DNA of 64,000 nt from Gemmatimonadaceae bacterium (lineage in GTDB: Bacteria; Gemmatimonadota; Gemmatimonadetes; Gemmatimonadales; Gemmatimonadaceae), in the NCBI GenBank assembly GCA_020851035.1, contig JADZDM010000005.1, forward strand, positions 186,001 through 250,000. The letters run 5' to 3'. Of this stretch, positions 17,067 through 25,929 are shown piece by piece. The notes below the pieces were generated by a model that searched no databases, was not told the DNA's origin, and was given only the letters and a program-made list of their open reading frames with translations. The position numbers and the translations under genes were made by a program. Within the stretch, counting starts at the first letter, position 1. Each line of letters starts with the position of its first letter.

Positions 17067-18432
17067 CGGCAGCCCGCGCCGCCTGCGCACCGGCCTTCTC
17101 GTCCACCAGCGTCAGCAGCCAGGCCCCCACGACGAAGAAGGCGATGACGGACAGGATCGCGACCCGGCTGCTCCCCGCGAGCTGCGCTGCCACGGCGAAC
17201 GCCAGCGGCCCGAGGATGCCGCCGAACTTCTCGAAGACACTGAAGAAGCCGAAGAACTCGCCGCTCTTGTGCCGGGGCACGAGCGTCGAGAACAGCGACC
17301 GGCTGAGCGCCTGCGTGCCACCCTGCACCAGCCCCACCACCACCGCCAGGATCCAGAAATCCCGCGCGGTGCGGAGGAAGTACCCGAAGATGCAGATGCC
17401 GGTGTAGACCATGAGGCCGAGGAAGATCGATCGCTTCGCGCCAAGGCGGCCGGCCAGCGACCCGAAGGCGAACGCGGCGGGGATCCCGATGAACTGCACC
17501 AGCAGGATCGCCGCGATGAGCTGGCCCTGGTCGATCTGCAACTCGGTCCCGTACACGCTGGCCATCTTGATGATGGTCTGGATGCCGTCGTTGTAGATCG
17601 TGAACGCGAGCATCATCAGGAAAGCCTGCTTGTACTCCCGCAGCTCGCGCAGCGTGGTGCCGAGCCGACGGATCGAGGCTGCGATCGGCGACGCGCGCTC
17701 GGTCTCGTTCGGTTCGAGGCCGGCCGGTGGCTCAGCCACCACCCGCAGCACGGGAATGGCGAACGCCACCCACCACGCGGCCACTGCGATGAAGCTCAGG
17801 CGCACCGGCAGCGTCGCCTGGGACGGCGTGAGCCCCGCGCCGTGCGGCAGTCCGAACAGCCCGGGCTTCTGGATCACGAGGAGACTGAGCGCCAGCAGGA
17901 GCCCTCCCCCCACGTAGCCGAGCGCGTATCCGGCGGTCGAGACGCGATCGACCTCGGATTCGTCGGCGATGTGCGGGAGCAGCGCCTCGTAGAACGTCAT
18001 GCTGCCGGTGGCGCCGGCCAGCGAGAGAATGAAGGCGAACGACGCGAAGACCATGTCGCCGCGCGCCGTGAAGAAGAGCGCCGCCGTCGCGCCGGCACCG
18101 ATCAGCATGAACGCGACCAGGAACTTCTTCTTGGCCGCCTTGAAGTCGGCCAGGGCACCGAGGATCGGTGCCAGCACGGCGATCAGGACGGCGCCGATCG
18201 TGTTCACGTAGCCCCACCACGCCGAGGCGCGCTCCGGGGTCATGTCTGCCGCGGCCACCTTCACGAAGAAGATCGGGAAGACGGCCGTCATGATGATCGT
18301 CTGCATCCCCGAGATGCCCCAGTCGTAGAGGGCCCAGGCCCGCAGTTCCGGGCGATGCAGCCCCAGGGCACGCAGCCAGCGCGGGCCGGTCGAGGCCTGG
18401 CGGGAGTGGGGCGCGGACTGCTCTGTCGGCAC
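17029..18432 (-). CDS. MFS transporter, UMF1/Atg22-like
   Basis: The 467-residue protein has about 12 membrane helices. Its signature region near the start is RAWALYDWGISGMQTIIMTAVFPIFF, followed by WWGYVNTIGAVLIAVLAPILG; both are typical of the UMF1 family, related to the yeast vacuolar effluxer Atg22. The second half holds a conserved FLMMLAFTIYNDGIQTI and GTQALSRSLFSTLVP. The substrate is unknown. The GTG start is preceded by GAGG at a good distance; a longer reading to 18516 is not needed. It overlaps the acyltransferase gene downstream. Confidence 0.85.
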   Translation of the reverse strand: MPTEQSAPHSRQASTGPRWLRALGLHRPELRAWALYDWGISGMQTIIMTAVFPIFFVKVAAADMTPERASAWWGYVNTIGAVLIAVLAPILGALADFKAAKKKFLVAFMLIGAGATAALFFTARGDMVFASFAFILSLAGATGSMTFYEALLPHIADESEVDRVSTAGYALGYVGGGLLLALSLLVIQKPGLFGLPHGAGLTPSQATLPVRLSFIAVAAWWVAFAIPVLRVVAEPPAGLEPNETERASPIAASIRRLGTTLRELREYKQAFLMMLAFTIYNDGIQTIIKMASVYGTELQIDQGQLIAAILLVQFIGIPAAFAFGSLAGRLGAKRSIFLGLMVYTGICIFGYFLRTARDFWILAVVVGLVQGGTQALSRSLFSTLVPRHKSGEFFGFFSVFEKFGGILGPLAFAVAAQLAGSSRVAILSVIAFFVVGAWLLTLVDEKAGAQAARAADDAAITPGAGAA

Positions 18433-18527
18433 GGAACCTCGATCGTGGACGGAATGGCGGGTCGTGCCGGTAGGGTAATCGCCAGCGCCGGGTTCGGCAT
18501 CGCGTTGCCGGGGCATGCTGCGACCCT

Positions 18528-19535
18528 ATGTTTGTGCACATGGAGTCGAAATCGACCGCCCGCACCCGCCCGTCCCATCGCCGCCTCACCGCCGCCGTGG
18601 GGTGCTGGATGGTGGCCGGTGTGCTGCTCGTGGCCTGTGGCAAGGACACGCCCGCGCCGCGCGTGGACTCCGTGGCGCCGTCGGTCGCTCCCGCCGCAAC
18701 ACCGGTCGACAGTGTCGCGCCGAAGGTGGATACCCGCTGGAGCGGCAGCGCCGGCCCCGCCCTGTACCTGCCGGGAGAGAATGGGGTTGCGCAGGTCATC
18801 CTGCCGCCGGTGCTCGACGACAGCGTGCCGAAACCGTCGTCGGTCACGCTCCCGGCTGGCGCCGCACCGGCCTCGGTCGACCTGTTCGCGCCCACGGGCC
18901 GGGTCGCCACGGTGTCGCTCGGTGAATACGCCGCGTCGGCCCAGCCGGAAGCGGTCGAGGGGTGCGACGCGTGGCCGGTGGTGCCGCTGCGGGGGGACGC
19001 GGCGGGTGTGGCCCCGGCCTCGTGGAAGGTCGCGCTGCGCGCCGGCGTCGCCGACCCGGTGCCGACCGACTCCATCGGGGCGATGTCGCGGGGCGATTCC
19101 GCGCAGCTCGTCGTCGCGATCAACAAGGCCGCCGCCCTCCTCCCGCTGGACCCCGCCGGCGTGCTCCGACGCGTGCCATTCGGCGTCACTCGTGCCTATC
19201 GCCTGAAGCTCGGCACGGACATCGACGCCGTCGTCGCGGTCGTGGAACGCCGGCTGAACGTCGAGGCCTCGCCGCGCGTCGAGCGCACGGTGATCGTGCT
19301 CGAGAAGTCGCCAGGCATGCGCGCCTACGCCGCCGTCTGGCGCGACACGCAGTACGCCGAGGAGGATGACCTCATCGCCGTGGAACTGCTCGCGGTCGTG
19401 ACGTTCCGCGCCACCGGCATCCCGGCCGTCTTCCTCGGCCAGGACTTCGGCGACGGCTCTCGCGTCCAGATGCTCCAGCGCACTGCGGGCGGCATCTGGT
19501 CGCTGCGCTGGGAGAGCGCCTACACGGGCTGCTGA
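18528..19535 (+). CDS. Lipoprotein of unknown function
   Basis: The 335-residue product has a basic N-terminus, a hydrophobic stretch and the lipobox LLVACG, so it is probably a lipid-anchored envelope protein. The mature part starts with a Pro/Ala/Val-rich linker to about residue 75. A globular domain follows, with no motif I recognise. A second ATG four codons in could also be used. The final residues are SAYTGC. It converges with the ABC permease gene; only 25 bases separate them. Confidence 0.75.
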   Translation: MFVHMESKSTARTRPSHRRLTAAVGCWMVAGVLLVACGKDTPAPRVDSVAPSVAPAATPVDSVAPKVDTRWSGSAGPALYLPGENGVAQVILPPVLDDSVPKPSSVTLPAGAAPASVDLFAPTGRVATVSLGEYAASAQPEAVEGCDAWPVVPLRGDAAGVAPASWKVALRAGVADPVPTDSIGAMSRGDSAQLVVAINKAAALLPLDPAGVLRRVPFGVTRAYRLKLGTDIDAVVAVVERRLNVEASPRVERTVIVLEKSPGMRAYAAVWRDTQYAEEDDLIAVELLAVVTFRATGIPAVFLGQDFGDGSRVQMLQRTAGGIWSLRWESAYTGC

Positions 19536-19560
19536 TGCACGCCAACGCCGGGACGCACCG

Positions 19561-20493
19561 TCAGTCGCGGCCGGATCGGCCCGACATGCGGACGCCGAGC
19601 GCTGCCGGCGCGCGATACCGACCCGACGCGAACGCGAGCGCCAGCAGTGTGAGCACGTAGGGCATCGCGAGGAAGATCTGGTAGGGAACGTCCAGCTCCA
19701 GTGACTGAAACAGGAACTGGAGTGCGCTGGCCATCCCGAAGAGCAGGGCCGCGAGTGCCGCTCCGAGTGGATTCCAGCGGCCAAGTGCCACGATCGCGAT
19801 CGCCACGAAGCCGCGCCCGGCCGACATCCCCTCGGCAAACGTCCCGACCTGCGCCAGCACGAGCGTGCCGCCGGCCAGTCCGCCGCACAGTCCGCCGAAG
19901 AGCGTGCCGACCAGCTGCATGCGCCGTGGTGACACGCCGGCCGCTCGCGCGGCCGCGGGGTTCTCGCCAACCGCGCGCAGCGAGAGGCCGTGCTGCGTGC
20001 GGTAGAGCCACCACCAGACGCCCGGCACGAGCAGGGCGGCGATGTAGCTCGGCAAGGGCTGCGTGAAGAGCACGCGACCGAGCAGGGGAATCCGGCTCAG
20101 CACGGGGATGGCGATCGGCGCGAGGGTCGGGCTCGACAGGGACGCGCCGCCGTCGCCGTACACCACGCGATACAACGTCCCGGTGAGCCCGAGCCCGAAC
20201 ATGGTGATGGCGGTGCCGGTGATGATCTGGTCAGCGGCGAGGCCGATGGCCACCGCGACGAAGATCACGGCCACGGCGATGCCGGCGAGACCGGCCGCGG
20301 CGAGCCCGCTCGCCGGGCCGATGGCGGCCGCAGCCACGAGGCCTGCCAGGCAGCCGGCGATGATCGTGCCCTCGAGTCCGACGTTGATCACGCCGCTGCG
20401 CTCTGCGACGGTCTCGCCGAGGGCGGCGAGGAGCAGTGGTGTGGCGCTGCGGATCGACGCGTCCAGGAAGTCCGCGACCGGTGTGCCCGTCAT
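19561..20493 (-). CDS. ABC transporter permease, nucleoside/BMP-type (second permease)
   Basis: The 310-residue integral membrane protein belongs to the branched-chain/monosaccharide permease superfamily found with BmpA-type binding proteins. Seen features are TPLLLAALGETVAERSGVINVGLEG near the N-terminus and GENPAAARAAGVSPRRMQL, the cytoplasmic coupling segment. About eight to ten helices are present. It pairs with the permease encoded just upstream to form the channel. Its ATG overlaps the upstream stop by four bases (ATGA), and it is the last gene of the operon. Purine nucleoside uptake is inferred from the family. Confidence 0.85.
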   Translation of the reverse strand: MTGTPVADFLDASIRSATPLLLAALGETVAERSGVINVGLEGTIIAGCLAGLVAAAAIGPASGLAAAGLAGIAVAVIFVAVAIGLAADQIITGTAITMFGLGLTGTLYRVVYGDGGASLSSPTLAPIAIPVLSRIPLLGRVLFTQPLPSYIAALLVPGVWWWLYRTQHGLSLRAVGENPAAARAAGVSPRRMQLVGTLFGGLCGGLAGGTLVLAQVGTFAEGMSAGRGFVAIAIVALGRWNPLGAALAALLFGMASALQFLFQSLELDVPYQIFLAMPYVLTLLALAFASGRYRAPAALGVRMSGRSGRD

Positions 20494-21563
20494 GGCGTGG
20501 ACTCGGCGGTCGGGGGCGCCCCCCGATTCCACGTTCGCATGAGAGGCACCCGCGACGCAATCCATTCCGACGCCAGCAGCATCAGGATCACGCACGCTTC
20601 CACCACCGCCACCACGCCGGCCGGCACCTGCGCGTCACGCTGCATGGCACTCGCCCCGGCCTCGAGTGCACCGAACACCACCGCCGCGCCGATCGCCGAG
20701 ACGGGATTGAGTCGGGCCAGCAGGGCCACCGCGATCGCCGTGTACCCATATCCCGGCGAGAGGTTCTCGTAGAGCGCGAAGGTCACCCCGGTGACCTCCA
20801 CCGCGCCGCCCAACCCCGCGATCGCACCGCTCGCCACGAACGCCAGCATCGTCACGCGACGCACGTCGACCAGGCCAGCACTGGCGGCCGCACTCGGGTT
20901 GGCGCCCGTCACGCGCAGGCGGAAGCCGGCGGCGGTCCTGCGCAGGAACCACCCGAGCCCGAGCGCTGCCAGGAGTGCCAGCACCGCCCCTGCATGCAGG
21001 CGCGTCCCGGGCACCACGCGCGGCAGTCGCACGGCAACGTCCAGCAGTGCGGATTGCGGGAAGGTGTGCGTGGGCTCCTGCAATGCGCCGCGAACGAGCA
21101 GGCCGGTCACGTTCAGCGCCACCACGTTGAGCATGATGGTGCTGATCACCTCCAGCACGCCGAAGCGCAGCCGCAGGATCGCCGGCACCGTGGCCCATGC
21201 ACCGCCGGCGACCACGCCGGCACCGAGCGCGACGACCGCACCACCGCCGCCCAGTGTGTCACCCAGCGCAAGGCCGACCGCCGTCGCCGCCGCCGCGCCC
21301 ATGAGCAGCTGGCCCTCGGCGCCGATGTTGAGGATGCCCGCACGAAACGCCACCGTCACCGCGAGCCCGGCGAACAACAGCGGCGTCGCGCGCACGAGCG
21401 TGCCCGAGGTGATCACCATCCACGAGCCGAACGCGCCACGCCACAGCGCAGCGAGTGCGTCAGCGACCGGGTAGCCGGTCACCGTGAGGAGCGCGGTGAG
21501 CACCGCCAGCGACAGCACGGCGGCTGCCGCGAGCTCGGCGATCGGGCGCGCGATGCGTTGCAT
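20490..21563 (-). CDS. ABC transporter permease, nucleoside/BMP-type (first permease)
   Basis: The 357-residue membrane protein is the first of two permeases. It shows GTLVRATPLLFAGLAVTVAF and FRAGILNIGAEGQLLMGA, the family signature that matches VINVGLEG in its partner. The coupling segment is VTGANPSAAASAGLVDVRR. Family members transport nucleosides or simple sugars. Its ATG shares one base with the stop of the ATPase gene (TGATG), and its own stop overlaps the next permease, so stoichiometry is probably kept by translational coupling. Confidence 0.87.
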   Translation of the reverse strand: MQRIARPIAELAAAAVLSLAVLTALLTVTGYPVADALAALWRGAFGSWMVITSGTLVRATPLLFAGLAVTVAFRAGILNIGAEGQLLMGAAAATAVGLALGDTLGGGGAVVALGAGVVAGGAWATVPAILRLRFGVLEVISTIMLNVVALNVTGLLVRGALQEPTHTFPQSALLDVAVRLPRVVPGTRLHAGAVLALLAALGLGWFLRRTAAGFRLRVTGANPSAAASAGLVDVRRVTMLAFVASGAIAGLGGAVEVTGVTFALYENLSPGYGYTAIAVALLARLNPVSAIGAAVVFGALEAGASAMQRDAQVPAGVVAVVEACVILMLLASEWIASRVPLMRTWNRGAPPTAESTP

Positions 21564-23014
21564 CAGCGTCCGGCCGACAGCATCGCACGCCCGATCGCCT
21601 CGCGGTCCAGTCCTACCGCCTGCAACCGCCCCGCTGCGACCACGACGATCCGGTCGGCGAGTGCCAGCACTTCGTCGAGGTCACTCGAGTACACGACCAC
21701 GGCCGTGCCGTCATTGCGGGCGCGGCGGAGGGCGGTGTGCACGTCGGCCGTCGCCCGGATGTCGAGCCCGCGGGAGGGATTCTCGACCACGATGGCGTCG
21801 GATCCGGCGTCCAGCTCGCGGCCGAGCACGAGCTTCTGCTGGTTGCCGCCCGAGAGCGACGACATCCGCGTGTCGGGTCCCGCCGCACGCACGTCGCGCG
21901 CGGCCATCATTCGCGCCGTCCGCGCGCGTTCTGTCGCCCATGCCACCAGCCCGCGCCGTGCTCCGGCGCCCTGCAAGACCACGTTCTCGGTGAGCGTCGC
22001 GTCCAGCACCACGGCGTCCCGGTGTCGATCCTCCGGGACGAAGCCAACGCTCGGGGGTGTGCTCACGGTGCCGTGCGTGGCGCCAAGGCGACCGGACATC
22101 ACGCGAAGCAGCTCGCGCTGGCCGGCGCCCTCCACGGCGGCGATGCCGAGGATCTCGCCGGCATGGACCTCGACCGATGCATCGGCCAGGCGTGTGACGC
22201 CCTGTTCATCGAGGGCCGTCACGTTCCGCAGTGTGATGACCGGGCGGGCGCCGGCGGACGGGATCGCGTCCGCCGGCCCGGCTGGCGCATCGGTGAAGGT
22301 GCTGCCGATCATGGCCCGCGCCAGGTCGGCCTCGGTGACCTGCGACACCGGCGCCGTGAACACACTCGCGCCGCGCCGCAGCACGGTGACACGGTGTGCG
22401 ACGCTCAGCACCTCGCGCAGCTTGTGCGCGATGAGAATGACCGTGCCGCCGGCATCGGCGAAACGCCTCGCCCAGGCAAGCAGTTCGCCCGCCTCCCGTG
22501 GCGAGAGCACGGCGGTTGGCTCATCGAGAATCAGGATCCGGGAGTGCTGCGACAGCGCCTTGATGATCTCGACGCGCTGCCGTGCGCCGACCGGCAGCGT
22601 ACCGACGAGGGCATGTGGATCGAGCGGCAAGCCGGATTCTGCCGAGATGTCGCGGATCCGCCGTGCGGTGTCCTGCAGGTCGAGCCGTCCCTGACGGCCG
22701 AGCGCGACGTTCTCGGCGACCGTCATGGCGTCGACGAGGGCGAAGTGCTGCTGGACCATGCCGATGCCGTGCCGCATGGCATCGCGCGGTGAGCGGAGTG
22801 CCACGCGCTGGCCATCGACGAGCACCGTGCCGCTGTCGGGCTGCTCGAGGCCGAATGCGACCTTCATGAGGGTGGACTTCCCGGCACCGTTCTCGCCGAG
22901 CAGCGCGTGCACCTCGCCTGCGGCGACCGACAGGCTCGCGTCGTCCAGCGCCATGACCGGACCGTAGTGTCGGCTGATGCCTGCCAGCGCCAGGCGCGGC
23001 GCGACCTCCGTCAC
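21563..23014 (-). CDS. ABC transporter ATP-binding protein, nucleoside/sugar type
   Basis: The 483-residue protein has two fused ABC domains, as in RbsA and nucleoside ATPases such as YufO. Domain 1 has Walker A GENGAGKST (residues 40-48) and Walker B ILILDEPTAVLSP. Domain 2 has the degenerate Walker A of this family (EGAGQRELL) and an intact signature LSGGNQQKLVLGREL. It powers the two permeases. I place the start at a GTG that overlaps the stop of the Nif3 gene (GTGA); a longer reading to 23056 adds a sequence antisense-like to Nif3. Confidence 0.9.
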   Translation of the reverse strand: MTEVAPRLALAGISRHYGPVMALDDASLSVAAGEVHALLGENGAGKSTLMKVAFGLEQPDSGTVLVDGQRVALRSPRDAMRHGIGMVQQHFALVDAMTVAENVALGRQGRLDLQDTARRIRDISAESGLPLDPHALVGTLPVGARQRVEIIKALSQHSRILILDEPTAVLSPREAGELLAWARRFADAGGTVILIAHKLREVLSVAHRVTVLRRGASVFTAPVSQVTEADLARAMIGSTFTDAPAGPADAIPSAGARPVITLRNVTALDEQGVTRLADASVEVHAGEILGIAAVEGAGQRELLRVMSGRLGATHGTVSTPPSVGFVPEDRHRDAVVLDATLTENVVLQGAGARRGLVAWATERARTARMMAARDVRAAGPDTRMSSLSGGNQQKLVLGRELDAGSDAIVVENPSRGLDIRATADVHTALRRARNDGTAVVVYSSDLDEVLALADRIVVVAAGRLQAVGLDREAIGRAMLSAGR

Positions 23015-23805
23015 AGACCGCTTGGTGCCGGCAGGAAGGACCAGGGCAGGTTCCACTGCGCGGCCACGCGCGCGGCGAGTGCCTGCACGCCGAGGGTCTC
23101 GGTGGCGTAGTGGCCGGCATAGATCACCACCAGCCCCGCCTCCTCCGCATCGACGGCGGTGTGGTGTGGTCCCTCACCGACCACCAGTGTGTCGGCGCCG
23201 AGGTTGATCGCCTCACGCAGTGATTCGCTCGATGCTCCGCCGCCGGTGCAGATCGCAACGCGGCGAGTCCGGCGTGCTGCGTCGTGCGGTGTCACCACCG
23301 TGTGATGCCCATGCGCGGCGGCGAAGCGCCGGGCCCGGTCGCAGAGCTCGGCCGTCGGCATGTCCGTCTCCGCGACGACGCCGATCGGCACGCCCTTGTA
23401 GGGCAGCCAGGTGGCACCCGGCGTGAGGCCGAGTTCGCGCGCGAGCAGGGCATTGTTGCCGATCGCGGTGTGCCGGTCGAGTGGCAGGTGTGCACTGTAG
23501 ACCGCGATGTCTGCCGTGACCAGCCGGCGGAACTTCCGGTGCAGCGTGCCGCGCACGGGCTGCGCGCCGGCCCAGAAGAGGCCGTGGTGCACGATCAGCA
23601 GGTTGGCGCCGGCTTCCGCCGCCAGTTCCACGGTGCGCAGCGAGGCGTCGACCGCGGCGGCGACGCGGGTCACCGGGCCGAGGTGGTCGAACTGCAGCCC
23701 GTTCAGCGCGCCGGCGTAGTCCGGTGTCGTCTGCGTCTCGAGCAGGTCGTCGAGCCAGGGTGCGATCACCGATGTCGTGGCCGCCTGCGCTCCGGTCCCC
23801 GTCAT
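23011..23805 (-). CDS. Nif3-like dinuclear metal centre protein
   Basis: The 264-residue protein belongs to the NIF3/YbgI family, hexameric metal-binding proteins of uncertain function (some are annotated as GTP cyclohydrolase 1 type 2 homologues). Metal ligands can be seen in LLIVHHGLFW, AVYSAHLPLD, and the C-terminal IYAGHYATETLG. Length fits the short form without the central insert. It is embedded in a nucleoside-type ABC operon: it overlaps the binding-protein stop and the ATPase start by four bases each. This position suggests a link with nucleotide or nucleoside metabolism. Confidence 0.88.
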   Translation of the reverse strand: MTGTGAQAATTSVIAPWLDDLLETQTTPDYAGALNGLQFDHLGPVTRVAAAVDASLRTVELAAEAGANLLIVHHGLFWAGAQPVRGTLHRKFRRLVTADIAVYSAHLPLDRHTAIGNNALLARELGLTPGATWLPYKGVPIGVVAETDMPTAELCDRARRFAAAHGHHTVVTPHDAARRTRRVAICTGGGASSESLREAINLGADTLVVGEGPHHTAVDAEEAGLVVIYAGHYATETLGVQALAARVAAQWNLPWSFLPAPSGL

Positions 23806-24854
23806 TTCGCGGTCGCGGCTGCGGGAGGCACCGGTGCGGTGAAGTCGCCGGTGATGAGGCGCTTCGTGACCGAATCCACGGCGGCGAGCGCGGTAGCCGG
23901 AATCGTGCTGCGGAGCTGCGGATTGAGCACGAGGCGCACCACGTCGGTCTTCATGCCGAGTGCAATGACACGCGGCTTGAAGGTGCCGGCCTGCAGCTCA
24001 CGCGCGACGAGCAGGAATGCATGCGGGAGGTCGATCACCACGCTGCCGAGGACGACCTCCGGTGCCACCGCGTTCTGGTCGCTGTTTGCTCCGAATACCC
24101 GGACGCCGCGGGCTTCGCGCGCGGCCTGGAAGATGCCGAATCCCGCGGCGTCGGCATTCTGGAAGATCACGTCGGCGCCTCGGCCGATCTGCGCCAGCGC
24201 CTGCTCCTTGCCGGCGCTGGCGTCGTCCCAGTTGCCGATGTACGAGGTGATGACCCGGATGGACGGATTGACCGACCTGGCACCCTGCTCGAACGCGTAG
24301 AAGCTGCGTTTCACGGGGGGGATCTCCTGGCCGCCGATCGCACCGATGGTCCCCGTCTTCGTGGTGGCGCCGGCGACGATGCCGGCGAGATAGGCACCAT
24401 CCTCGAAGGCGAACTCCAGTCCGGCGATGTTGGGGCCGGTGAGGGTGCCTGAGGTCGTGACGTATGTCGTGCGCGGGAATTCCGGTGCGATCCGACCGGC
24501 GGCGTCCTGGTATTCGAAGCCGTGCCCGATGACGAGTGAATAGCCCTGCTCGCCGTAGAGGCGGAAGTTCTCATCGAACTCTGCAGGCGTCTTGGTCTGG
24601 ATGTGGCTGATGCGTGCACCGAGTGAATCCCGGATGCGCTGGAGTCCGGCATAGGCGCCACCGTTCCAGGCCTGGTCCGAGATCGGGCCCGGGGTCAGGA
24701 GCGCGACGCGGAGCTGTGCGGCGCCCGTTGTCGAGTCCGCCTTGCTGGGCGAATCCGGTGGTGCGCACGCATTGAGAAGGGCCAGCGCACTAAGCGACAC
24801 CAATGTGGAAAAAGGCGCCCCAAACCCGCGCCTTTTGCTGTAAGTCATTGCCAT
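23802..24854 (-). CDS. BMP family ABC transporter substrate-binding lipoprotein
   Basis: The 350-residue product has a lipoprotein signal (LVSLSALALLNACAPP) and a BmpA/Med-type periplasmic binding fold. It starts RVALLTPGPISDQAWNGGAY, with YSLVIGHGFEY, VTTSGTL, GADVIFQNADAAGFGIF and VFGANSDQN as family landmarks. These proteins bind purine nucleosides. It is the first gene of the five-gene transporter operon and overlaps the Nif3 start by four bases. Two ATGs two codons apart are possible; the first is used here. A palindrome lies in the promoter region. Confidence 0.88.
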   Translation of the reverse strand: MAMTYSKRRGFGAPFSTLVSLSALALLNACAPPDSPSKADSTTGAAQLRVALLTPGPISDQAWNGGAYAGLQRIRDSLGARISHIQTKTPAEFDENFRLYGEQGYSLVIGHGFEYQDAAGRIAPEFPRTTYVTTSGTLTGPNIAGLEFAFEDGAYLAGIVAGATTKTGTIGAIGGQEIPPVKRSFYAFEQGARSVNPSIRVITSYIGNWDDASAGKEQALAQIGRGADVIFQNADAAGFGIFQAAREARGVRVFGANSDQNAVAPEVVLGSVVIDLPHAFLLVARELQAGTFKPRVIALGMKTDVVRLVLNPQLRSTIPATALAAVDSVTKRLITGDFTAPVPPAAATAK

Positions 24855-24872
24855 CAAACGGTTTACGGGTTT

Positions 24873-24898
24873 GTGTAGAAGTCGCGATTTGTCTACAC
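24873..24898. promoter_or_regulatory. Operator-like palindrome upstream of the nucleoside transporter operon
   Basis: GTGTAGA (24873-24879) and TCTACAC (24892-24898) are perfect inverted arms separated by 12 bases. They lie 19 bases before the binding-protein ATG, in the 85-base gap after parB. The symmetry and spacing fit a dimeric repressor site; the cognate regulator is unknown. Confidence 0.45.
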
Positions 24899-24939
24899 CG
24901 GGGTCCGAATACCGAATCCGGCCGGTGGTGGAGCGGGAT

Positions 24940-25869
24940 TCAGCCTGTCGAATCCGCCCCAAGGATCAGGTCGAGCACGCGGGCAAGGTCGTCGTTCGAG
25001 TAGAAGTGGATACGGAGTTCGCCCTTGGTCGACTTGCCTTTCGCGAGGTGAACGCTGACGTCCGTCTGAAGGTGTCTGCGGAGCCGGTCCTCGATGCTCC
25101 GAGCTTCAGCCGAGCTCCCGGTCCGGGTTTTCGCGGGTGTGGCTTTTCCGGCCATGCGTGCGGTCGGTGCTCCCTGCACGCGTCGTTCGACGTCTCGGAC
25201 GGAGAGTCCCTGGGATGCGGCTTCGCGGGCGAGGTCGATCATGGCGCGTTCGTCGCCGAGTCCGAGCAGCGCGCGGGCGTGTCCGAGTGAGATCGCGCCG
25301 TCGCCGAGGAGTCGTCGGACCGCGGCGGGGAGCTGGAGGAGTCGGAGGAGGTTGGCGACGGTGGATCGGTCTTTTCCGACCACTTCGCCGACCTGTGTGT
25401 GCGAGAGGGCGAACTCGTCGACGAGGCGCTTGTAGCCTTCGGCTTCCTCGAGGGGGTTGAGGTCGCTTCGCTGGAGGTTCTCGATGAGTGCGAGCGTGAG
25501 CAGCGTCTTGTCGTCGATGGTCCTGACGACGGCTGGGATCTCGGTCCATCCGAGGGAGGATGCGGCGCGGAATCGGCGTTCGCCGGCGATCAGTTCGTAT
25601 CCAGTGCCGTGCTGGGACGGGCGCACGGTGATGGGCTGGAGGAGTCCGGAGGCTCGGAGTGACGCTTGCAATTCCGAGAGTTCCTCGAGCTTGAACTCCT
25701 TGCGGGGCTGATACGGGTTCGGGCGGATCTCGCTGAGCCGGAGGTTCTGGAGTCCGGCGGCGGGCAGCGTGTCGCTGGTCGCTGCGGCGGCGCCTCGGGG
25801 TTCCGGGTTCTTCATGGCGAGAAGCGCTTCGAGTCCGCGTCCCAGGCGGCGTGGCTGTTCAGGGGGCAT
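24940..25869 (-). CDS. parB: Chromosome partitioning protein ParB
   Basis: ParB binds parS sites and spreads as a CTP-dependent clamp. The 309-residue protein has the CTP-binding/ParB N domain (IRPNPYQPRKEFKLEEL, GLLQPITVRP, LIAGERRFRA). A helix-turn-helix follows in FALSHTQVGEVVGKDRSTVAN, and a C-terminal dimerisation part in LRIHFYSNDDLARVLDLIL. The N-terminus RRLGRGLEALL matches the ParA-stimulating peptide. It follows parA by 60 bases on the same strand, and two parS sites sit just upstream of parA. Confidence 0.96.
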   Translation of the reverse strand: MPPEQPRRLGRGLEALLAMKNPEPRGAAAATSDTLPAAGLQNLRLSEIRPNPYQPRKEFKLEELSELQASLRASGLLQPITVRPSQHGTGYELIAGERRFRAASSLGWTEIPAVVRTIDDKTLLTLALIENLQRSDLNPLEEAEGYKRLVDEFALSHTQVGEVVGKDRSTVANLLRLLQLPAAVRRLLGDGAISLGHARALLGLGDERAMIDLAREAASQGLSVRDVERRVQGAPTARMAGKATPAKTRTGSSAEARSIEDRLRRHLQTDVSVHLAKGKSTKGELRIHFYSNDDLARVLDLILGADSTG

Positions 25870-25929
25870 GATCGGGTCTGGTTGCGTCGGCCGGCCGGGC
25901 GCGGTCGTCGGGGATGTGAGCGTGCGCGG

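Noticed and set aside
17732-19970. Long minus-strand frames over the lipoprotein gene
   Set aside because: They are alternative frames of the MFS gene and antisense of the lipoprotein; Arg/Ser-rich and without motifs.
20436-22792. Long plus-strand frames over the ABC operon
   Set aside because: They are antisense to the permeases and ATPase, which have full family motifs and coupled starts.
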